Assembly: GCA_029224185.1 (NCBI GenBank)
Contig: CM055194.1
Span: forward strand, 22,751,174-22,815,173
DNA from: Karalla daura
Taxonomy: Eukaryota; Chordata; Actinopteri; Chaetodontiformes; Leiognathidae
DNA length: 64,000 nt
Direction: 5' to 3'
Under the pieces are notes generated by a model. The model made no database searches and had not been told where the DNA came from. It saw only the letters and a program-made list of their open reading frames with translations. A program made the translations under genes and the position numbers. Positions 53,401 to 63,961 of the stretch are shown here, in pieces. Position 1 is the stretch's first letter. Every line of letters starts with the position of its first letter.

Positions 53401-53875
53401 TTTACCAGGAGAAAGCCACGAGTAATATTAAAAACATATTAACTAGAGGAATGTATTAAGGAGCAGCATTTAGCCTTGTGATTAGTAAATGATTGTCTAG
53501 CCTGACAACAGGGGTGCCGGTGAACTCATGCCGTGATTTTACCAGAATAATATCGTCTTACATTTATGTTTTTGTCCTAAAATTGTAAGAGTACAAAACA
53601 CACTGCCTGATGTAACTTCAAATAATAGTTGGAATGGACAACCACCTCTAGTTCTAACACCACCTGTCTTCACATAATCAACGCATTAGACCTGCATGTC
53701 TGTCATTGAATAAGTTACTAACAGTAACAGTTATGCAAGCACCCTGAACTCACATAAATCACAGTCAGAAAGTGTCAGTGTCTCTCTTACCTGCATCAAA
53801 CCTGGGTGCATTCCACTTGACAGCAAGGAAAGCAACACACACACTGGCTAGGAGTACTTTTTTAAATGTTCCCAT
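50418..53875 (-). CDS. hsd11b1l: Hydroxysteroid 11-beta-dehydrogenase 1-like protein (short-chain dehydrogenase/reductase)
   Basis: Six exons join in frame: 53875-53791, 51951-51821, 51720-51517, 51346-51253, 50856-50691 and 50610-50418, giving 290 aa, the usual family length. Residues 5-20 form an N-terminal hydrophobic anchor or signal segment, as in 11-beta-HSD1 relatives, so an ER or secretory location is likely. The Rossmann cofactor motif TGASTGIG is at 39-46, followed by the R-R pair at 65-66 that suggests NADP(H). The usual NNAG is replaced by NHIG (118-121), which is typical of HSD11B1L. The catalytic residues are S169, Y182 and K186 (YTSTK). Every intron phase matches. The start has an upstream in-frame context consistent with a first exon lying beside micos13. 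The physiological substrate is not established. It faces micos13 head to head across 436 bp, the same neighbour as in human 19p13.3. Confidence 0.93.
51952..53790 (-). other. Intron 1 of hsd11b1l
   Basis: Donor GTAAGAG at 53790, acceptor ctgccag at 51953-51952. AT-rich, about 1.84 kb; the largest intron of the gene. I see no repeat with clear identity and no exon on either strand. Confidence 0.75.
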
Positions 53876-54311
53876 TTTGTTTTTTGTGCACTTACTGCCA
53901 CTAAACTCCAAAGGCTAGTGCACAAAGATTAAGCCCTCACAGCAAATATGAGGAAACCAACTGCAGTCCCTCCTCCCTCTTGTTGTTCCCATGACATGCA
54001 TTGGGTCAGAAAAAGACAGGTTAGAGTATTAAAAAGATAAAAAAGACAAATTAAAAGAATATTGAAAAATAAACTTGAAGAGTGCATTATTATTTTTATT
54101 ATTACATTTTAATTATTTTTTTTCATTTGGTTTCATTACGTTGCCGTGACGTTATCCCGACCTTTTGAACAGACAACTTTATTGAAACAGCCTCCCTGAA
54201 CAAAGGCTTCAGCAGGGTTGTCCTTCAACCGGGCTGTCAAGATAGCGTCCTGTACACCCTGTCATTCCTGGAATAACAGTGCTTAAAGGGGAAACTACAG
54301 TGCTGTTGGGC
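53876..54311. promoter_or_regulatory. Shared bidirectional promoter region of hsd11b1l and micos13
   Basis: 436 bp separate the two divergent start codons. The hsd11b1l side contains AT-rich sequence at 54020-54125. The micos13 side is richer in GC and contains 'ttgccgtgacgttatcccga' with a TGACG half CRE at 54146-54150. No TATA box is obvious on either strand. Confidence 0.55.
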
Positions 54312-55841
54312 ATGGCAGCGAGGATCTTACCCGTAGTGAAGTCAGTATAATTCTTCATTTCCACACGTTAAAAGCTAATAAAGCAGTGGATGCTAGCCCA
54401 GTTAGCCGGTTAGCTAACTGCTACATTAACAGTATCCAGCTGTTATTTACAACCTCTGCCGACGATCACTCTTCCTTGTAGAACAATGTTATTCCGTCTA
54501 CCTCTAGATCTACATAGCTTATTTTACTCATTTGTACGTGGATAGATCAGGTCAGTTAATGCATTATCAATCGCGACCAGCCAACCAAAGTTCCCATCTT
54601 GCATACAGGAATGATCTCATACTACTGTATGAATGAGTGTTACACAGAGGGTGTGTAGCCCTGGTTTGACGCCTGAATGTCATTTTTATCAGACTGGCCA
54701 CCAAGGTGACCATCGCAGGAGGAGCCCTGTACGTCGCCTGTGACTCAGGTCTGCTGGGCAGCAGCGAGCAGGGCTCTCAGGCCCTGCAGAAGGCCAAGGC
54801 TGCAATTCCCCCAGCTGTGGAGGAGTGGATGAAGTACTTTGGCCTGGAGGTACAGAAAAAACCCCAATATGATATGAAAATGCACAAAGCTCGATCTGCC
54901 TTATTTGCATCCCTATTTGTGTAGGTAAATAGCTGACCAAGCTTTGCAAAGTGGTCATGAGCGTTATATGCTTGTAACGATCCATTGTAATCAAACTGAT
55001 GTTATGATTCTACTATTCTCGTTGAGGTCTATCTGTCTGATCACACACAAATGTCCTTCTTCTGAATCTTTCCATTGTCTTATATCTTGCTTAACCCAGT
55101 ATTGAGTATTATTGTAAGCAAAGAACGATCTTTTAATTTCAAATTAAAAATTATGATTTGGTGTTTCATGTCTTTCTGCAGTGGTAGTAGTAGTGCTATT
55201 TTCTCACAGTGAGAAGGTCACTGGTCCGAATCCCAGTTGGGGACCTGAGTTTCCCATTAAGACTCTAAATTCCACCCATGTGTGGATAGGAGGCAGGATG
55301 TAGACCCCACACAGTCCTCTAGTCCATTACAGGACACACCATTGACTCGCATACACACACCGAGGAGCAGTTAGGCTCTCTAATTGACTTAATCGCGCAT
55401 GTTTTTGGACTGTGGTTGGAAAATGGCGCTCACGGAGAGAATCTGTGGAGGCACATAGAGAACAAGCTCAGGACCTTCTTGCTGTGAGGCCTCATTGCTA
55501 TCAATGTATTATATATTACCACAAACAATTAATCTCATGATTAAATGGCCTCCTCTCACCGTCTCTCCTCAGGCTCAGCTACCAACCTTGCCTCAGATCG
55601 AATTTGCCCCTGTTGAGTCATGGAATTCAGGTAAGCCGGCAGTTTTATCACTGTGAGATTGATGCATTTTAATTGTTCAACATCTTATAACGGTTGTTAG
55701 AGAATAAAATGGAGAACTTATTCACCTCTTTATTTTCCCACAGGAGTACGACGGACGATTTCATTTCTCTCAGAGGCTCCTACAAAAGCAACTGAATACA
55801 CAAATCAGGGTGTGCAGTACCTGAAAGACCTCACCAAGTGA
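54312..55841 (+). CDS. micos13: MICOS complex subunit MIC13 (QIL1)
   Basis: Four exons join in frame: 54312-54340, 54693-54849, 55573-55630 and 55744-55841, giving 113 aa (human MIC13 is 118). The encoded protein starts MAARILPVVKLATKV and aligns without gaps to the human N-terminus up to the AGGA motif. A single membrane segment lies at about 15-32. The C-terminal part has LPQIEF, the ESWNSG motif and an amphipathic tail ending YLKDLTK, matching the family. MIC13 sits in the inner mitochondrial membrane and bridges the MIC60 and MIC10 subcomplexes at cristae junctions. The exon 1 donor is GTCAGT, weaker than consensus; it was chosen because it is the one that keeps the frame and restores the conserved residues. 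The ATG has a good context (ggcATGG). Intron 2 carries two oppositely oriented repeat copies. The 3' end converges on the spindlin gene. Confidence 0.93.
55178..55510. mobile_element. Two SINE-like copies in opposite orientation in micos13 intron 2
   Basis: The first copy (about 55178-55268) is in plus orientation and carries 'ctcacagtgagaaggtcact' and 'ggtccgaatcccag'. The second (about 55270-55510) is reversed and ends 'aggaccttcttgctgtgagg', the reverse complement of the same 5' words. Together they form a large imperfect palindrome. Confidence 0.65.
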
Positions 55842-56341
55842 ATCGGACCTCAACCTGACACTGACCCAAATCCTCTTTTGAGTTTTGCACTTGACAAATG
55901 ACATTGTTCTTCTAAAGTCGCCGCCCAAGGAAGATGAAACACCCAAACGGCAAGAAAAAATATATATATAAAAAGAAGATTGGCAACTACCAACTACCGA
56001 GAATGGGCACTGTCTCCCCTCATGGCTGGGGCATTATTTGGGAGTTGTATTGTACATAATGCCAGGAGGCAGAATGTATTTTACTATTTGTTGGTCATTT
56101 TGTCTTTAGCATCAAAATCTATTTTGCTCACCTCTGTGTAATATACAATATTTGACTCCCCCTTTGTTCTCATGCCAACTAAATGTTATGAGGAAAACTT
56201 CTGTTGTATATATGCAGTTTGTGACAAAATAATACATCCGTTTAGAACACATCCAGTGTTGTGTTTGATGCTTTTTTATGTGTTGCATGCGGGTCTGAAC
56301 AGTGGATTCAAAGAACAAGACTTAACAAATGTGCAAAAATC

Positions 56342-56347
56342 TTTATT
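56342..56347 (-). terminator. Candidate polyadenylation signal of the spindlin gene
   Basis: AATAAA on the minus strand, about 1.8 kb beyond the spindlin stop codon. The intervening 56.35-58.13 kb is AT-rich and open only in short frames, consistent with a long 3' UTR. It lies about 500 bp from the micos13 stop codon, so the two transcripts nearly meet or overlap tail to tail. Confidence 0.5.
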
Positions 56348-58134
56348 ACTCATGACAGAATAATCAAAGCAATGGCCTGTTGATGCTGCTACAACTTCAG
56401 AACAGGAGGAATTGGCTGAAAAGCATGAAGAGGAGCACGCAGGGCCAGTTGGAACTCCACTTTACACAACACAGAAACACTCCACAGCACCACCGCTGGT
56501 GATGTACAGTGTTGAGCTTTTTTTTTTTTCTCCTTTTTTATTTTATTTTTTTTAAATGTGAGTTAAACAAACAGCACTGATTCTGCCACTGTCACTTCTC
56601 TACCATCAAAATAAGGTTTAAAAATCTCCAGACACTCTGTTCAGATGTTACATGCAGAGTTTTGACAGCTAAAAGTAATAGTGATTGCACATTTATTGAC
56701 TGACTAGTTTACTGATACACTGAATGACTGAAAGAAGGCCAAGACCAATTCAGCAACTCGAACAAAGTGACAAAGTTGGATGAAATAAATACCACTACCA
56801 TACCGTAAGCATACATGTCATGTTTGCAAGACAAAGTTATAAAGGACCAGAGTTAGTTACTGTCAACAAACTGGTTTGTCAGTTGATTATACCTGTTAAA
56901 TATTCACGTTATAACTGATGTATATTAATGACCCTTTCACTAAAAGCTGGTGGTGTCGATTAGATACTCATACCAATGAGAGTAATCACAACAGGCAACA
57001 TTACAAGGCGTTGTACACAAGTTGCACATATTAAATACTGTCATCTGGATTGCAACTTTTTTTTTTTCCTTTTTCTTTTCATGCGCGTGATATAAAGCAT
57101 TTATTTTATCGCATTTGCTCTTGAGGAGAAAGCAATTTGGGAAAAGTACGGTAGTAGCTGAGCGTACCGTACTCTTTAACGTAAACTTAATACAATAAAG
57201 TGCTTCCCACAATATCCACAGTGAGATTATGCAACCAAGGATGGTGTGTTATAGTTTTAAGAGCATTTTCATGCCGCGTTTAGAGCAAAACAGAGCATTG
57301 ACATGAGCTGACGGTTGCAAGACTTTCCTCAAGCTGTCAGTGTCACCGCATCCGAATGAAAACCAAACAGCAGCCTTCATACGCCGTGATTCACCTAGCA
57401 GCGCAGACACTCAGAGTATGTACAATATTGCAGAATGACAAGCCGGAAGGCACTTTATGACTTGTGTCGGATCAAATTCAAATGAGAATTTAGCAAACTG
57501 CATCTTCATCGCCGGTAGAAAGGATCTGATCTGATACAACACTTAACATGGTGCAAAGGTGCTGGAGAATAATTAATCGGAAAGCGAAAATTTGATAAGG
57601 CTGATTCCATTCATCCCTTCAAGCACTAAAACAGGATTATTTGTTAATATTAACATAAATACAGCGCATGTATTTATCCACCCACTGAGCTCAACCGTTG
57701 CCTCGGCAGAAGACGTCTCAGCCAAACATGCATCGGTCTCATGACAATCCAAAAAGAAATGGCTTAGAAGGGATATCTTGAGCAGCTTTTTTATTTGACA
57801 CTAGGAATTCTTTAAGCTAATCGCTTGAAGGTCAAATCAGCAAATATCTGCGGGTCAACAATGTTGCGTAGTGCAATCCTGAACTGACTTGAACTTAAAA
57901 TATAAAGTAGAGCAGCAACATTAAAACAAGTCGACTCTCTCTCCTTGGAAAAGCCAAGCATAGCAGTGCTACAGTTCTGCTGTGCATATGAAAAACAGAT
58001 TGCACTTTCTTCCAAACAATGAAGCGCGTCAACTACTGAACTCTGCCATGGCTTCGAATAACAAGAGGATAACAATGAGTGGAACAGAAGCAGATGGACG
58101 GAGGCTGGAGACTGTGAGAAAGTGTCCACTATCT
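56348..58134 (-). other. Probable 3' UTR of the spindlin gene
   Basis: Continuous AT-rich sequence between the stop codon and the AATAAA. It contains T-runs at 56519-56530 and 57057-57067. A 105-codon minus-strand frame at 57812-58129 lies immediately after the stop and shows no domain. Confidence 0.45.
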
Positions 58135-60306
58135 CTAGGTGGTTTTAACCAGGTCATAGACATGGATATGAAAGTCATCATCATATTTGATATAGTAGAC
58201 TGAGGGCTTCGCTGGGACCTGGTAGATCACCAGGCCTGTTCTCTTCACACCCTTGTCAGTAACGTACTCCACTTGTTTCCCCACCAGACTCTCCGTCTCC
58301 TCTCCTGGCTTCCTGTCCGCAGGCAAGAGGTGCTTGTTTTCTGAGGGATGAACCATTGTAATATTACACAGCTGTGTTGGAGTTAAATAACTGAGCGTTG
58401 TTGAGTGTGGCACAAAAGTCATTGTAAGTATTAAAACAAAACATCCACTGTGAGAAGTGTGTTTTTATCGTTATTTGGCTACGGTTTTTAAAGCTCTTGC
58501 TGTCTTACAATGCCTTAGAATGGTAATATTTTCTCCAAAGTTTTTTCCTCAATATGGAGTCGATGTGCCACAGCACCTTGAGCATATTTAAACACGTCAT
58601 TGCCTCTGCAGCACCTCCAGACACAGCTGTTTGATGGAAAAAATACACGAGAGTACTGTCTTATCATTTCTGTACATCATTCTCTAACCTACCATGGAAA
58701 ACTGCGGTCAATTTGACCCCATGTTGTCTGGTGGAAAACATTATGTTAAGAGCATCTGTGTCTTTGGCTGCTTATGATGCAGACTATAAAAAGCTTAATT
58801 TTCCTGTTGGCTTCTGAGGCTCATGCCCTTCCGGAGGAAGATTAGGGACAAACACACACTTCCTAAACCACTGTGACTGCAGCTGAACTCACATGCTATC
58901 CATGGCCCACTGCTCAGAGAGCATGAGTGGAAAAACGATTCACGTCACACAGTAGTCGCTGTTGAGCGATGAAGCCTCAGGCCTAGATGATTAAAGACTA
59001 AAAAAAAACCTCAGCAAGTATCAATATGCTTTTGTTAGATCTGAATGAGGCGTACCTGCTTCAGGCAGAATCCTGAGGTCTCCGTCAGCATAGTCGTCCC
59101 ACAGCTGGTACATATAAAGAACTGGGTCCTTTTCATAAGTGATATAATACCAGTTGGTCATGATTGGCGCTCTGGAGAGGACCATGCCTCTCCACTCGTT
59201 CTTCTCTCCATCCTCCTTTTCAAACAGATGCTCCACAGCTTTGCCCACCAGCTCCTCTGCCCCCTGAGGTATCTTGATCTTGTTGTTTACTGCGTTAAGA
59301 CACGGCCAGAAAAACCCAACAGAGAAGTGAGTGACGCAGAAAACTGGAACTCAACAGTTGCAACAAGGCCCACTCACTCACCGACTTTTTCCGTCAGGAC
59401 TTGTAGGTTCGACACTCGCTCGTCCTTGAATAACTCAATGCCGTAGACGCAGTCGAAGCCGTCATACTTCACCATGAAGAGAGAGGGGTTGACGCTGAGC
59501 CTGTCGAGCACTGTTCCCTTCCATTTGCTCTGGTTTCCCTTCTCACGCCAGTTGTGCTGAATGCGGACTCCCAGAATGCTGTTGGGGTCCGGGGTCAACA
59601 TGTCGCTCAGCTCCCCGCTACTCCTCTTCCTGATAGAAGAGAGGAAACATGCAGGTCTGCCCTTAATGTCACCTTACACAGCCACAAAGGGCTATGCACT
59701 GTCACCTTTCTGCTGCAGATGTTTCTGGAAATTCACAAAAACGGATGTTTGGCATTAAGATGTTTGGTGACCTAACCCACCGGATGATTATTTATATTAT
59801 TAATTCATTTCAACTTTGATTCTAATATGAACCATTTGATGAAACATGCAGGTTGGTACTTAATGTTTAAGGCAAAAGATGCTACATGTATACAAGAAGT
59901 TAAGTACAGTAAATTCTTTGTTGTAGATATTTATGGATACTTCTTACTAAAGGTTAAACATCAGTCTGACAGCAATATAATTGTTTTATAGCAATCTCCA
60001 CCATGTGCGTCTGGCACGAAACAGCATGCCTACACATGTCTACGCGTGAAATTTCCTGTCTTAACAATATGTCCACAGACAGGTAGTGATTTTAATATTT
60101 TTCATAAACTATTTCTTTCTTTTCTTTTACAGTTTTATTGCTGCAGACAAACATGTAAATTTCCTCTCTGGGGAATCAATTAACGCTGATCTGACTTTGA
60201 TTTGAATCCCACAGGTTAACAGTCTGATATGAAAGAAAGCAAGCACCACTTATGGCATCATGTACATTACCTTTGTTTCTACATACCTGCCCCTTTTCTT
60301 GGACAT
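58135..60306 (-). CDS. Spindlin family protein (triple Tudor-like histone-methylation reader)
   Basis: Four coding exons join in frame: 60306-60287, 59629-59382, 59289-59056 and 58340-58135, giving 235 aa. Three Spin/Ssty Tudor-like repeats are visible at about 26-75, 103-156 and 185-234. Each carries the W-x-G and KYD/YEKDP-type cores. Aromatic-cage candidates are W34, W43, Y62 and Y69 in repeat 1 and F112, W122, Y141 and Y148 in repeat 2; in SPIN1, repeat 2 reads H3K4me3 and repeat 1 reads H3R8me2a. The tail FHIHVYDLVKTT matches SPIN1 except for a few residues. The basic N-terminus (MSKKRGRKR) is shorter than the roughly 50-residue leader of SPIN1 (262 aa). It is therefore a spindlin-Z/spinb-like paralogue or a shortened form; I leave the symbol open. 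The protein is nuclear. A long 3' UTR reaches an AATAAA near 56342. Confidence 0.92.
58341..59055 (-). other. Intron 3 of the spindlin gene
   Basis: Donor GTACGC at 59055, acceptor ccctcag at 58342-58341, splitting a codon after its first base. No feature of note inside. Confidence 0.75.
59630..60286 (-). other. Intron 1 of the spindlin gene
   Basis: Donor GTATGT at 60286, acceptor tatcag at 59631-59630. Contains a possible short LINE-tail phrase at 60160-60205 ('aatttcctctctggggaatc'). The small first coding exon (20 bp) precedes it. Confidence 0.7.
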
Positions 60307-61130
60307 GACTCCAGAAATTCAAGGGCTGCTGTTTGACAGAAACAACAGGGCAATGATCAGGTATCGTGTGTCAAAACTTCACCTTGCAGAGCAACACAAC
60401 ATAACAACATGAGGAAGGCCTCGGCTTGAGCTGAGAGACAGGAGGGAGCAGTGACAGGCTGCAGTCTGCTCTGCACAGACTGACAAGCCTGACAGCCAAT
60501 GGATTTGCATGATACGTGAACTTCCTGGGTGTTTTTCACTTTGACACACAATCATGGAGGCCACTGTTCCTGTTGTTTCCACACAGTCTAGAAAGAACCC
60601 AGTAATATACACAACTTTACACATCAGCCATTTCACTGTACAGGGCGGATTGCAGCGTGAACCCCCGAGTGCAGTCGCATGTTAGGGACATATAGTGTTC
60701 ACATAATGTGTCCCACAGCTGGGTCATGGTGCTTACAGAGCAGGTAACTAACCCTGCTCTGTCCTCCTACACCTCAATGCAGATGTTAACGCAGCTAAGC
60801 TACATCCTGCTCGGTCGTGTCCCTGACGTCAGGTTAACAAAACTGTCGCGCCCTTAGCGACATTAACTCCCCCACCTTCGTAACACGTCGTTCATTACCT
60901 TTACGCAGATTTCATATCAGGACTGTTCGGTTCGTCCGGCAGAGAATGCTGCCAAACCCACCTATGTGTAGGTCTCGCGAAACCTGTGGAAAATGGGAGA
61001 TGGGCATAGAGGACTCCACTTCCCAGCAAGCTTTTCGGTAGCTAGGCCCGCAGAGGTGACGTAAGAACGTGCGCGATGCACGTTGGGAAATTGTGTTTCA
61101 ATGCTTGTGACATGACGTCTTAATGGCGTT
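60307..61130. promoter_or_regulatory. Upstream region and likely CpG-type promoter of the spindlin gene
   Basis: A TCTCGCGA octamer, a known element of TATA-less housekeeping promoters, lies at 60973-60980. An 'acttcccagcaagc' sequence resembling a ZNF143/STAF site lies at 61017-61030. CpGs are locally frequent at 60815-61100. A non-coding first exon may start here. Confidence 0.5.
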
Positions 61131-61429
61131 GGAAACAGAAGGTAAAAAGACCTAATCTCATAGCAGAAGACGAACAGAAAAAAAAGAAAAAACATGGCAA
61201 AAAACATGGCAAAACTTGTAAGGAGAAATAATATGTAATATTTGATGCCATATTTTCCAGAAATAGACTTAAAGGGGTAGAACGCACCAGCCAGGTGTTT
61301 AAGTTGTGAGACAATATTAGCATGATGGTTCTTCTTTCTTTGATATAGAAATCTTTCTCTCTTGTACAAAACAGCTGCATCGTACAAGATGCAAACTGTA
61401 TTTACACAACTATACCTGTATAGGACCAC

Positions 61430-61720
61430 TGCTGCTATTTTTTCTAAAAGTACTTAACTCTCTTTTATGCATTAACTTCAGGTTAATTCTACTACTTTAG
61501 CTGTTACTTTATTAATGTTACTAATGTATTGGATGTGTGCATTCCATACCATAGATCAACCGCAATTTGCACTTTTATGCTACCACTCTTAATGACAGAC
61601 CATGATCTGCTATTATACTGCTGCTCCATCTTGCACTTAGCAATCACCAGAGCAAATTCCTCTAACCTATGTAACTAAGTTTAAAACTAGCAGGCAATAA
61701 ATCTGGTTTTGATTTGAAAA
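61430..61720 (+). repeat. Possible LINE 3' tail remnant
   Basis: 'gcaatttgcacttttatgct', 'ccatcttgcacttagcaatc' and a terminal 'gcaataaatctggttttgat' resemble the 3' ends of fish LINE copies. Weakly supported. Confidence 0.35.
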
Positions 61721-61900
61721 TTTCTCCAAGAAGGGATGATGAAGTCGATGGTATCCTGACTTCAGTTAGCTCAATATATCCACCTACCTGTAATCCATAC
61801 TTAGTCCACCTGTCCAGCTATCTTTTATTAACAAACAAACAAATGGTTGCATGGACATGACCTTATAACAACACACACACACAGAGCTTTTAATACTTAT

Positions 61901-61906
61901 TTTATT
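61901..61906 (-). terminator. Candidate polyadenylation signal of the prss57-like gene
   Basis: AATAAA on the minus strand about 510 bp after the stop; another lies at 61824-61829. Confidence 0.4.
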
Positions 61907-62419
61907 GTCAATGGTTGACTTTGATTGTTATGTGGTGATGTGTCACTGTATGATACATGTATTTGATGTAACAAAAAATGAGTTCACAAGAACTGATCTT
62001 ACTTTTATATGTCCACATACTTGAGAAACTCAAGAATGAATGCTGGTGACAGAAAAATTCATTGAAAACTTATTGACACATGCAAAACATGCGGTCAATT
62101 GCGTAATAGTTCAAAGCTGCACCAATGTCCTGCTACCTGTAATTTTACCACCTCTATAGTCTCCTTTTTACCCCTAAGTTATATATTCATTTTTAATTAT
62201 TTTTTAACATCAAAACATATTTGTAGCCACAATGTAACAACACTGGACATCCACTCTGCAGGTCAATCTAGGTTTATGTTATTTTCAGCCATCAACAGCA
62301 GCATTGTTTAACAGGCAGTTAAGCAACATTAACCACATTTTACATGAGTAAGCGCCTTTGCCTTCTGAAGTTAATGCAAGTAAAGCATCCAGACATATTA
62401 GCATTCAATCTGGCTTTGT

Positions 62420-63885
62420 CTAATTACTGTTTAACACACTTGTAATCCAGTCTGTGAAGGATGATACACGTGTGTAGACATCAGGGGTTCTGGGGTCTCC
62501 ACACCGCCGGCCAGAGAAGGAGACAACACCTGCTGCAGCTCCATCACATATCAATGGCCCACCTGAATCCCCCTTTAACAAGACAGACAGCAGAGAGAGT
62601 ATGTGCCCCTGTGCTTAACCTCCATCACTGTCAGTAAAACTAAAATTGAAAAGTGAAACACTTGTTCAAACGTTCTGATTACAAGATAATCACAGATGTG
62701 AACAACATGTGCTTCACCCCAGTCCACCACAAGGGGTCTCTTCTTGTCAACTTCATTCACTTACTGAACAGAAACCTTGAAAGGGACCCGGCCCAATACC
62801 GCAGACCATCGTCCTGGTGATGGGCACACCTCGCCATCTCCTCCGACAAAATTGCTGAGGCAGGGTGGTTGCATTGACCTCCTGGAGCCGTACTGGTAAG
62901 GTGTTGTTGTCTCCTACGTCCCCCCAGCCAGCTGTGACACAACTGCTGAATGTGTTCAGCCTGGTCCTGTTCAGTGAGATCAGCTTAACTGCGTCTGTCA
63001 GCCGCGCCCTGTTGTTGAGCTGAGACAAAGTTTAATGAATTAAAATACCTTAGTAAGTATAGCCTGGCAGTCTAAAACAATGCTTACCTTTAGGAGCATG
63101 ATGTCATTTGCATGTCCATCATAGTTGGGATGTGGGAAGGCCCTGACGGCAGTCAACTCCTGCTTTGTGGATTCTTTACCACCCAGGGAATCAGATCCGA
63201 GCACAACAGTGTATTGTCTGGAAGTCACAATGAAACCATATAATGTTAAGGTGGTCGATTATCTCCCTCAGCAGAAATCATTGTCCTTCTTTGACTACAA
63301 TTATTCTCAACCAAAAGCATGTTTTAGATTAGATTTGCACTTTGTTTAACACAAGTGTGACAGCAATTTGTAAAATAAATGTGTAAGAAACATGTTTAAA
63401 ACTGCAACATGATGTAACTTTGGATTGTGTAAAACAAATACACTTTATACATGCTCTGACTGATTGCTAATGTCCCTGCAAGATGCTTCTCATGGAAAAG
63501 TGAAATAGAACGAGAAATACAATTAATAAAAATGAATCGACTGATTGAACACAAAGAAAAATACTAAAAAAATACTTATGTTCTGGGGTTCTTACACAGG
63601 AATCTGACAATGTGCTGCCGTGAGCACAAAGTCCTCTCTCACTAGGGCTCCCCCACAGTTCAGGCGTCCTCGGACTACCAGTTGGGCCATGTAGGGGCGC
63701 GAGTGTGGAGCAGACTCTCTGCCCCCAACAATGCGAGAGCAATCGGCTCCTACAACACAAAATCACCTTAATTGTTTGTCCAAGTTATTTTGATGTCCAG
63801 TGGAAGTGGATTTTTTATATCTGCATTGCATTAATGTCTTACCATTCAGGACAAGGGACAGCAGTAGAAGCAAGGTGATTGCCAT
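62420..63885 (-). CDS. prss57: Trypsin-fold serine protease, PRSS57 (neutrophil serine protease 4)-like
   Basis: Five exons join in frame: 63885-63843, 63749-63596, 63217-63088, 63019-62765 and 62572-62420, giving 244 aa with the five-exon structure of granule serine proteases. A signal peptide covers about 1-15, then a very short pro-segment ends at R20 before the mature IVGG. The catalytic triad is H61 (TAAHC), D104 (HANDIMLL) and S197 (GDSGGP). In chymotrypsin numbering the S1 pocket has G189, F190, S216 and D226, and the C-terminal stretch SFSG..CGDP.TPDVYT matches human PRSS57 closely. This excludes complement factor D (D189). PRSS57 is an azurophil-granule enzyme with arginine specificity in mammals; the same role here is inference. 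Its human locus is 19p13.3, agreeing with the neighbours. Activation after Arg rather than an acidic dipeptide differs from cathepsin C-processed relatives. Confidence 0.88.
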
Positions 63886-63954
63886 GGTCTCTGGTCAGAT
63901 CCACTCTGTCCACTCTGGGTCTTATGGAACGGGTATCTCTTGCTTATTTTGTGG

Positions 63955-63961
63955 CTTTTAT
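63955..63961 (-). promoter_or_regulatory. TATA-like element of the prss57-like gene
   Basis: ATAAAAG on the minus strand, 70-76 bp upstream of the start codon at 63885. The position is compatible with a short 5' UTR of about 40 bp. Confidence 0.45.

Noticed and set aside
55215..55245. Possible tRNA gene
   Set aside because: Only a B-box-like 'ggtccgaatccc' is present and it belongs to the SINE-like repeat; no cloverleaf can be drawn.
62420..63885. Complement factor D assignment
   Set aside because: Factor D needs Asp at position 189; this enzyme has Gly there and the F190/S216/D226 set of PRSS57.
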